The notes under the pieces: model-generated
Told to the model about the DNA's origin: nothing
The model's input: the letters and a program-made list of their open reading frames with translations, nothing else
Database searches by the model: none
Program-made: the position numbers and the translations under genes
From: Bacteroidota bacterium
GTDB taxonomy: Bacteria; Bacteroidota; Rhodothermia; Rhodothermales; UBA10348
Length of the DNA stretch: 44,217 bases
Direction: 5' to 3'
NCBI GenBank assembly: GCA_022571255.1
Contig: JACZYD010000008.1
Span: 1-44,217 of the forward strand
In this document: one piece after another, positions 1-6,363 of the stretch
Layout: the number at the start of each line of letters is the position of its first letter
Numbering within the stretch: the first letter of the stretch is position 1

Positions 1-2
1 AG

Positions 3-80
3 CGGCGGAGCATCACAGAGTTGTTCTCGAACAGAATTAATGTGTATGATATAGACAGCAGCGCTTCATGGCGTGGCTGA
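3..80 (+). other. possible 3' end of an upstream gene
   Basis: The third frame is open from the window edge to a TGA at 78-80 and would encode about 25 C-terminal residues ending in SSASWRG. No family can be recognised from so few residues, and chance openness is quite possible. The next 100 bases up to the CHRD gene show nothing clear. Confidence 0.2.
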
Positions 81-183
81 AGCCCGATCCGTAATCACCG
101 CTACCCACCACACAACTTCGTAACGAATACGCGGTCAGGCCTACAGTTTTTCCACCGTGCTCCTAAATATCAGTAGGATTACT

Positions 184-927
184 ATGATGAAGAGATACCA
201 CTTCACCGCTCTCATTCTGGCATGCCTTATCGTGCCCATCCAGGCGGGCGCTCAATCCTTCTTCATGGCAAAATTATCGGCGTCTCAGGAGACGCATGTC
301 GTTATCAGTGACGCCAGGGGAACAGCAGCCCTTGCCTTGACCGACGCCGGGGTACGTTTTCTCGTGAGTGTAGAAGGATTGAGCGGACCGATCGCGGCGG
401 CGCACTTTCATAACGGGGCCGCCGGCGAAGACGGACCGCCTGTACGCACCATCACGGGTGACTTCACCGGCAACACGGCCTCCGGGTTGTGGACGGCTTC
501 CGACGGTCAACCGCTTACCGACCAGCTTATCCAATCGCTGCTCGCCGGCGACCTGTATCTTAACGTGCATACGGCGGCCAACGGAGCCGGAGAAATTCGA
601 GGGCAGATCAACCCAAATGGTGTAGTCATAACCGCCATCGAGCCCATGGATGATCAGGTTCCCATCGCGTTTACGCTATCCGAGAATTATCCAAATCCGT
701 TCAATCCCGTCACAAACATTATCTTTTCGTTGACTCGTTCCGCGCATGCCGTGCTAACAATTTATAATGTGCTGGGACAGAAGATAATCACGCTGGTTGA
801 CGGACCTTTTATCGCAGGACGGTATCAGGTCACGTTTGACGCCAGAGCACTTCCTAGCGGAGTATATCTCTATCAGCTCGAAGCTGACGGTCAGCAGCGA
901 GTCAAACAGATGATATTGCTGAAGTAA
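184..927 (+). CDS. secreted CHRD-domain protein with type IX secretion sorting domain
   Basis: An extracellular protein of unknown substrate. From the ATG at 184 (or 187) it starts MMKRYHF and has a signal peptide ending near QAGAQS. Residues about 28-145 form a CHRD domain, with the typical features LSASQE, AHFHNGA, LYLNVHT and GEIRGQI. The last 80 residues are a type A T9SS C-terminal sorting domain, with YPNPFNP, YNVLGQ, LPSGVYLYQL and a basic KQMILLK end. Such tails direct export across the outer membrane and attachment to the cell surface. The frame is open back to a GTG at 157, but that start would put charged residues before the signal peptide, and a TAGGA-like ribosome site precedes 184. 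If the tRNA junction at 1227 marks the end of an integrated element, this gene may lie inside the element. Confidence 0.88.
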   Translation: MMKRYHFTALILACLIVPIQAGAQSFFMAKLSASQETHVVISDARGTAALALTDAGVRFLVSVEGLSGPIAAAHFHNGAAGEDGPPVRTITGDFTGNTASGLWTASDGQPLTDQLIQSLLAGDLYLNVHTAANGAGEIRGQINPNGVVITAIEPMDDQVPIAFTLSENYPNPFNPVTNIIFSLTRSAHAVLTIYNVLGQKIITLVDGPFIAGRYQVTFDARALPSGVYLYQLEADGQQRVKQMILLK

Positions 928-1043
928 GTGAATCGACGGCATCTGAGAGAGCCCCTCCTTCTTCGCATGGCGTTTAGTCATGGCGAGGGAGGCTGAGGCT
1001 TAGAACCAGTTATTTTCGGAAAATCGAGCGCGATCCAGAAGGA

Positions 1044-1062
1044 GGATAGGTAGACCCTATCC
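1044..1062. repeat. perfect 7-bp stem hairpin in intergenic region
   Basis: GGATAGG at 1044-1050 and CCTATCC at 1056-1062 pair perfectly around a 5-base loop. A C-rich stretch follows, with no T-run, so it is not a standard terminator. It sits in the 216 bases between the CHRD gene and the kinase fragment; the rest of that stretch shows nothing clear. Confidence 0.5.
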
Positions 1063-1143
1063 CTCACTCACTACCCCTCCACCCCCTTAATTGCACTTCC
1101 GCCGTCCGTCCCTTTTCTTTGAGCCAACCTCTCTCGCATCACT

Positions 1144-1227
1144 ATGGTTGGCAAATCACTTTCCCATTACAAGATCACCGCTGAACTTGGGCGTGGCGGC
1201 ATGGGATTCGTCTACAAGGCGGAAGCC
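1144..1227 (+). pseudogene. N-terminal remnant of a Ser/Thr protein kinase
   Basis: The ATG at 1144 opens a frame beginning [20 protein letters not shown] and continuing GFVYKAEA. This is the first beta strand, glycine-rich loop (GRGGMG) and second strand of a bacterial PknB-type kinase. At about 1227 the similarity stops: the ATP-binding lysine, the catalytic loop and everything else are missing. The frame then runs through a tRNA-Leu 3' half and ends at a TAA at 1312-1314. The fragment cannot be a working kinase. The break coincides with the tRNA anticodon loop, which suggests recombination rather than gradual decay. Confidence 0.75.
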
Positions 1228-1277
1228 TCAAAATCGTATGTCCTTTGGACGTGGGGGTTCGAGTCCCCCCTCGGGTA
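1227..1277 (+). pseudogene. 3' half of tRNA-Leu(CAA), from anticodon loop to discriminator
   Basis: The loop CTCAAAA (1227-1233, anticodon CAA at 1229-1231) is followed by the 3' anticodon strand TCGTA. A long class II variable arm comes next (TGTCC, TTT, GGACG at 1239-1251). Then come a perfect 5-bp T-stem GGGGG/CCCCC around TTCGAGT (1253-1269), the 3' acceptor strand CTCGGGT (1270-1276) and A1277. The bases upstream are kinase coding sequence and cannot pair with the anticodon or acceptor strands, so the 5' half of the tRNA is absent. A 3' half starting at the anticodon loop is the usual scar left at the far end of an element integrated into a tRNA gene by a tyrosine recombinase. No integrase is visible in this window. 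Confidence 0.72.
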
Positions 1278-1356
1278 CATGGTAGAAGACGGTGAGCACA
1301 CTAAGATCTGTTAACGCTGATTGATTTCTGATGCCATCGAGAAAATGGTCCGATAG

Positions 1357-1770
1357 TTACATCGGAATGGATCCCAGCCCGGGATCGTTGAACCCGGCGT
1401 AGGTGTCTGCGTCCGGATGCGGATTGGGCAGGCGGCGATCCAGCAGCAGGAAAGAAGCCTGCGTATTGGCTTCGATTGACGAGACGACGCGCATGACCTG
1501 CGCGTATGCGACCACGATGAAACCGGTAAGGATCATCATAAGGGACGAAAAAAACGGTGCCGCACTCGCCGTTACTCCTGCCATATCCGCCTTCATCCCG
1601 CCGCTGAATACGGCAGCAAAGGCCTCGCCTGCCGGCCCCCATGTAAAACCGCATGCGATGATTCCCGCGAGGCTGATCAGCCAGCCAAATCCGGCGAATA
1701 TGCGTGCTACGATGATCAGGGTCTGATGATTTCTGGTAAACCCAGAAACCGCCTCAGCTCGTCGTGACAT
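1357..1770 (-). CDS. small membrane protein of unknown function
   Basis: I do not recognise the family. From the ATG at 1768-1770 (MSRRAEAVSGF), preceded by a GGGA-like ribosome site, it encodes 137 residues. It has one membrane segment near residues 20-40 (IVARIFAGFGWLISLAGIIA) and a second near residues 72-90. The remainder is a short tail rich in Pro and Asp. An in-frame start further up at 1833 is possible but would add a basic, non-conserved-looking leader. It lies just beyond the tRNA-Leu scar, next to the broken DUF481 gene. Confidence 0.5.
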   Translation of the reverse strand: MSRRAEAVSGFTRNHQTLIIVARIFAGFGWLISLAGIIACGFTWGPAGEAFAAVFSGGMKADMAGVTASAAPFFSSLMMILTGFIVVAYAQVMRVVSSIEANTQASFLLLDRRLPNPHPDADTYAGFNDPGLGSIPM

Positions 1771-1876
1771 GATCCCAACTCGTTTTATGATAATGGAAAC
1801 TCGCTTCGCGAACGGTAATATCCGCGCGAGCACACACTCGTGGGATCGGCAAAAACGCCAGTTCTGTTAACAGGCC

Positions 1877-2929
1877 TTAATTGAATGAATACCCGATGGA
1901 CGTAAAAATGCCAAAGTCATTTGTAGGTGAATCGGGGGCCGGGCGGCTGTCCCAATCGAAATATCCATTCAAACTGAGATCCAAGTTTGATATTATCTCG
2001 TAGGCGATCCTCCCTTTTACGTTGGCGCGAACACGATCATCTTCCGTTATGCTGGGGTAAACACTGGCCGAAATACTGAAGTCGATGTCCGGGTTCCGGA
2101 ATTTGAAATATTCAAACGTCATGGAAATTACACCCTCTGCGGACGTCAGGGTCTCTTCTGCCGTGGAGAATTTTTCGCTGTTTGACTGTGCTCCAAGAAT
2201 ACCATAAAACAAGACGCTGTTCGACTGGATGATTGACTTTGTAGCGAGCAGCCCGAGGTTAATGCGACTTTCCAGATTCAGCTCGTCACTGCTTTCAAAT
2301 TTCGTGTTCGCTCCCAGACCCCAACCATACCTGAACAAGCGGGTAACGTCTATCAAAGCTTTGTTCGTAGTGTTGAGCTCGCGAGCCTCCTGCGAACTGA
2401 GGTACGAGCTTAGCTTAACGTTAGAGAGAATTTTCGAGGATCGATACTAGAGCGATCCGTCGAAATTAAATGTTCTCTCATCGTTTGCTTTGACAATATT
2501 TGCACCAAATTGAACCGTAGCCTTAAGACGCGAGAAAAATGTACTTTTCAGCCTCGTCATTTCCGTAATCTGACTCATGGCGTACGTACGCTCGACGCCG
2601 TTTTGAGTTACCCGCACCATACCATCTTCTTTGCTGATGCCCAATTTGACTACGATGAGGTCAAGGGAGATCAACTCTACTTGGAATACTTTGTCGCTGG
2701 AAATACGGGCAATTTCCTGCCATTCAACCTGAATAGTGCCCATTCTGGGCGTACTGAATTCCAGTCTTCCATGATCGAGACTGTTGATCTCTCCGGTGAT
2801 CACGTCTCCGTTCCGGAGCGTTAGAACGTCCGTTTTTTGAGCCATGACCATCGAAGGAAGTACGGATACAATCAATACGAATATCGCAAAGATAATCAGG
2901 TAGATCCTGATTGAAATAAATCGGTGCAT
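1877..2929 (-). pseudogene. DUF481-type outer membrane beta-barrel protein, interrupted by one in-frame TAG
   Basis: Two open stretches in one frame make a single protein. The upstream part (2929 down to 2450) starts MHRFISIRI with a signal peptide ending VMAQ. It then has a domain with LRNGDVITGEI and IARISSDK, typical of the region before a DUF481 (YdiY-like) barrel. After GSL at 2452-2450 comes TAG (2447-2449). The same frame then continues YRSSKILSN, a QEAREL stretch and the rest of the barrel (GWGLGANTKFE, LNGYFDW, TSIGYSFN). No base is gained or lost, so a single point change such as CAG, GAG or AAG to TAG explains it. Either the gene is newly dead, the barrel half is made by re-initiation or readthrough, or the base call is wrong. 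Confidence 0.8.
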
Positions 2930-3223
2930 CGGAAATCTATACTTGTTGGAAATGATCGCGCTGAACTGCCAGAAAAATAACGCGGTGCCAAGACCGAGTC
3001 CAGCGAGCAGTCTTGAGCACATTGTTTTCCTGGGAAATTTCTTCGTTGGGTTGGAAGCAATTTCCTGCCTGACCCGCCCTATCAGCTCCTTGCTTTTTTT
3101 AATTCGGCTCTTTTATGCCCGGATTCTCCTGTTTCTGGTATCCAGGTCAGTGACCCTATCAAACGGCACAATATTGGACCCTGCATGCGCACAGATACAG
3201 CCCCTCGAATATTATTCAAGAAA

Positions 3224-4201
3224 ATGAAAGCATTATTGACTGCGATCCTTCTGGTAGCGACGACTTTTTCTGCCTACGCCCAGTCAGATACAGAACACTC
3301 GTTCGCTACGGCCCAAAAGGGAGAGGGCATTTACAGTCTACTCCGTCGAAACGGGTATACACCGTCGGCCTCACTCACCAGGCAGTTCAAGAGCATCAAC
3401 GGTGACCGGCTGGCGCACGGAACGGAACTGAAACTTAATGTCACATATCAGCTCCCGGGAAGAATAAGGATTGAACGCCATCCGATTTTCGGCGCTGCCT
3501 ATCAGAATGTTGAGATCAAACATACGACACTGAAAAACCATGTGTATTACCTGGTCAGTGGACACGGGGGCCCTGATCCAGGTGCGCAGGGAACGCGGGC
3601 CGGAAGAACACTGAGCGAAGACGAATACGCATACGATACGATGCTCAGAACGGCACGGGCTCTTATAGAGCAGTCAGCCACGGTCTATATCATCGTCCAG
3701 GACAACGATGGAATCCGTGATATTCAGTTTTTGCCGGGTGATAAAGACGAAAAACACCTGGGCAATCGCCCGATCAGTCTGAACCAGTTGACAAGGCTTC
3801 GCGACCGAGTCACCATCATCAATCAGCTTTACGATAAACACCAAAAAACTGCCCTTCTTCAAAGAATGATTGAGATTCACATAGACTCGCGTATCAGTAA
3901 AAGCACGCAAATCGACGTCAATTTCTACTACGCCAGCAATGCCGGATACAAACTGAGCAATGCGCTTCAAAACACTTTCAGAAAACAGTATGCACGCGTT
4001 CAGCCCGGACGTGACTACAATGGAAAAATTGTGGATCGCGCGGGTTTATACATGCTTCGGGAAACACGACCGGTTTCTGTGCTTATTGAGCTTGCAAATA
4101 TTCAGCACCGCGGAGATCAGGTGCGCATTACGAGATTTGAAAACAGACAGACCCTGGCCGAGTGGATCGTACGCGGTTTGATTGCCGACGCAAAGTCATA
4201 A
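3224..4201 (+). CDS. N-acetylmuramoyl-L-alanine amidase (Amidase_3 family)
   Basis: Predicted zinc amidase that cleaves the bond between MurNAc and the stem peptide in the periplasm. From the ATG at 3224 (MKALLTAILL) it has a signal peptide ending AYAQ. An N-terminal part of about 80 residues looks like a divergent LysM module (GEGIYSLLRRNGYT). The catalytic domain carries VSGHGGPDPGAQG with zinc ligand H114, an acidic SEDEYAYD segment, the second histidine in EIHIDS, and VLIELANI near the end, where the family has its catalytic Glu. The upstream in-frame ATG at 3185 would place 13 residues before the signal peptide and is less likely. The 294 bases before it, back to the divergent DUF481 gene, hold no other gene that I can support. 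Confidence 0.88.
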   Translation: MKALLTAILLVATTFSAYAQSDTEHSFATAQKGEGIYSLLRRNGYTPSASLTRQFKSINGDRLAHGTELKLNVTYQLPGRIRIERHPIFGAAYQNVEIKHTTLKNHVYYLVSGHGGPDPGAQGTRAGRTLSEDEYAYDTMLRTARALIEQSATVYIIVQDNDGIRDIQFLPGDKDEKHLGNRPISLNQLTRLRDRVTIINQLYDKHQKTALLQRMIEIHIDSRISKSTQIDVNFYYASNAGYKLSNALQNTFRKQYARVQPGRDYNGKIVDRAGLYMLRETRPVSVLIELANIQHRGDQVRITRFENRQTLAEWIVRGLIADAKS

Positions 4202-4223
4202 CACGCCGCTCTACCATTTTGCA

Positions 4224-4261
4224 GAAGGGCCACCACGCTTATGAAAGCGCAGAGGCCCTTC
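4224..4261. terminator. two-part hairpin between convergent genes
   Basis: GAAGGGCC (4224-4231) pairs perfectly with GGCCCTTC (4254-4261). Inside it, CGCTT (4236-4240) pairs with AAGCG (4245-4249) around an ATGA loop. It lies between the ends of the amidase (+) and HiPIP (-) genes, the place for a bidirectional terminator. There is no long T-run on either side, so termination is inferred from position and stem strength. Confidence 0.6.
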
Positions 4262-4311
4262 ACTTGTCGCCTGAAACGATAATTACGAATCAGAGCGCCA
4301 GTATCCTTTAT

Positions 4312-4695
4312 CTATGCAGTCTGCACCGCCCAGGAGATGCAATATCCCTCGGGATGGATCGGGCCTTTCAACAACGTACAGCCGCCACAATTTTCGCCGT
4401 CGGCTGCCACCGTGTAAAGTGCACAATTCGCACATGTTTTCCCCTCTTCCGTCGATGTATCGACGTAAGAAAGTGCATCTCGCATACTTGCCTCCGATTC
4501 GGTCAAACCACTGACGTCGGTGCACGAAACTTCTTCGGCGACAACCGGAGTCTCAGCCACCGGCTCCAGGTCGGCAGTTTCTGATTCTCCTCCACCCCCA
4601 CATCCTGTTAGAATTCCGGCCATTCCCAGCGATACGCCGGAGGCTGCTGACATTTTCAGAAGAAAATTTCTACGAGAGATATCCTGGTTCTTCAT
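4312..4695 (-). CDS. high-potential iron-sulfur protein (HiPIP), Tat-exported lipoprotein
   Basis: A periplasmic one-electron carrier with a [4Fe-4S] cluster. From the ATG at 4693-4695 (MKNQDISRRNF) it has a twin-arginine motif (SRRNF, R8-R9) and a lipobox LTGC with C32. This predicts folded export by Tat followed by lipid anchoring. A spacer rich in Gly, Glu and Ala follows. The HiPIP domain has the family opening CTDVSGL and ESEASMRDAL. Its cluster cysteines are in CANC, GGCTLLKG and GYCISW; an extra cysteine (ENC) precedes GGC. It is the last gene of a leftward run after the decarboxylase. HiPIPs usually carry electrons from the bc1 or alternative complex III to terminal oxidases; the partner here is not in the window. 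Confidence 0.9.
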   Translation of the reverse strand: MKNQDISRRNFLLKMSAASGVSLGMAGILTGCGGGGESETADLEPVAETPVVAEEVSCTDVSGLTESEASMRDALSYVDTSTEEGKTCANCALYTVAADGENCGGCTLLKGPIHPEGYCISWAVQTA

Positions 4696-4830
4696 CTCGG
4701 GTCTGTATTGGGTTGTTTTACGGAAGGTGATCTGCAAGAGGACCAGATACGCAAGTTTCACGACACCCGGTCGGTCGCATAATATACTACTTCTCGGATC
4801 GAACTTACCTCTTTCGTCAGTAAAATTGTC

Positions 4831-6363
4831 TTACGCATTCTCCGGCCGGGCGGCTTGCAGGCTTCTGGAGGTCTCCTGGAATAATTTCCACGCGCGCTCT
4901 ACATGTCGAAGTTCCGTATATGTCTGCGCAATAGACATGCGAATCGCGAACCTGCCCCGAAGCGTTGTATGAGTCGCGAAGATTTTGCCCGTACGGTTTA
5001 CCGTTTCAAGAAGCCGATTGGTGAATTCATCGCCGGCCTTATGCGCAAAACAGACAAGAGCCAGAGGATACGGTGCGAGAATCTCAAATTGCGGATCTTC
5101 CTCTACCCATTGTCCGAACGTTTGTGCAAGTTTTACATGGCGTCGAAGGTGGTATTGCAAACCCTGAATGCCGTACTGGCGAATTACAAACCAGAGTTTG
5201 AGTGCCCGAAACCGCCTGCCGAGAGGAATCTGCCAGTCGCGATAATCGAAAACAGCTTCCGACGCAGTCGCATCATTTTTCAGGTATTCAGGAAGAATAC
5301 TCAACGCACCAGTCAGATCGGAACGGTTCGCCACATAAAAACAGTCGCAATCAAAATTCGTGAACATCCATTTATGCGGATTGAAACAGTAACTGTCTGC
5401 ACTCTCCAGACCTTTGTGTATCCAGCGAAATTCGGGACAAATGGCCGCGGTACCCGACATGGCGGCATCGACATGCAGCCATGTGTTAAATTCTTGGCAT
5501 ACATCGCCGATTTTGTCGAGTGGATCCATAGCGTTCGATGACGTCGTGCCCACCGTAGCACTTACAAAGAAAGGAACAAGACCCGCTTCACGGTCGGATT
5601 GCATGGCAGCGCGCAATTCGGTAACGTTCATCGCAAAGGAGCCGTCGGTAGCGATTTTTCGCAATCGCTCCGTTGATATTCCGATAATACGCAGCCCTTT
5701 TTCAACCGAAGAGTGTGCTTCCTCGGAGGCGTAGGCAACAAACCGGTAAGCGGCTTCCCCTGATCGGGCCTCAACGTCCGACGAGCCGACCGCCCCCTTT
5801 CTCTGTTCCATCCGGAATCGGGCTGCGAGCATCGCACATAAAGTCGCGCTCGATGCGGTGTCCTGAATAACCCCGCCTCCCGCGGAAGAGGACTTGAAAT
5901 GTGTGGGCAGATCCAGCATATCAACCAGCCAATCCAACACATGCGTTTCGACTTCGGTGCAGGCCGGGCTCGTCGACCACATCATTCCCTGGACATTCAG
6001 GCCCGAAGAAAGCAGGTCTCCAAGGATTGCCGGCCCCGAAGAATTACAGGGGAAATACCCGAAAAAACTTGGTGACTGCCAGTGGGTCAGGCCCGGAAGA
6101 ATGATCTTTTCGACGTCCTGAATCCAGTCTTCAAAAGGCTCGGCCGTTTCCGGAGCGGCATCGGGCAGAGCCGCACGAATCTCGCCCGGAGAGACCACGG
6201 ACTGGACCGGATAGGATTCGATATAGTCGTAATAATCTGCAATCCAGTCGATGAGTTCCTTTCCGTATTTACGAAACTCCTTCGACGACATGTGATAGCC
6301 GGACATATTCTTTTTCTTTGGGATGTCAACCGTCTGGGTCAGGATTGACCGGTCGTACGGCAT
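4831..6363 (-). CDS. PLP-dependent group II (aromatic-L-amino-acid type) decarboxylase
   Basis: Predicted pyridoxal-phosphate enzyme that removes CO2 from an amino acid; the aromatic amino acid group is the best match, but the substrate cannot be fixed by reading. Motifs are HWQSPSFFGYFP near the start, the phosphate-binding region VIQDTASSATLCAMLAAR, WLHVDAAMSGTAA with the Asp that contacts the pyridine nitrogen, and NPHKWMF with the PLP-binding lysine (K331 counted from the ATG at 6363). Later ATGs at 6306 and 6291 (MSSKEFRKYG) also give a complete domain and none has a clear ribosome site. With the first start the gene overlaps the end of the FAD/Fe-S dehydrogenase gene by 38 bases, so the two are probably co-transcribed. 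Confidence 0.88.
   Translation of the reverse strand: MPYDRSILTQTVDIPKKKNMSGYHMSSKEFRKYGKELIDWIADYYDYIESYPVQSVVSPGEIRAALPDAAPETAEPFEDWIQDVEKIILPGLTHWQSPSFFGYFPCNSSGPAILGDLLSSGLNVQGMMWSTSPACTEVETHVLDWLVDMLDLPTHFKSSSAGGGVIQDTASSATLCAMLAARFRMEQRKGAVGSSDVEARSGEAAYRFVAYASEEAHSSVEKGLRIIGISTERLRKIATDGSFAMNVTELRAAMQSDREAGLVPFFVSATVGTTSSNAMDPLDKIGDVCQEFNTWLHVDAAMSGTAAICPEFRWIHKGLESADSYCFNPHKWMFTNFDCDCFYVANRSDLTGALSILPEYLKNDATASEAVFDYRDWQIPLGRRFRALKLWFVIRQYGIQGLQYHLRRHVKLAQTFGQWVEEDPQFEILAPYPLALVCFAHKAGDEFTNRLLETVNRTGKIFATHTTLRGRFAIRMSIAQTYTELRHVERAWKLFQETSRSLQAARPENA

Noticed and set aside
1044-1062. Hairpin considered as a terminator for the CHRD gene
   Set aside because: It lies more than 100 bases past the stop and is followed by C-rich sequence with no U-tract.
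2447-2449. TAG as a recoded sense codon (pyrrolysine or altered code)
   Set aside because: TAG ends the MBL-fold and amidohydrolase genes at the expected family length, so it works as a stop here; no suppressor tRNA is seen.
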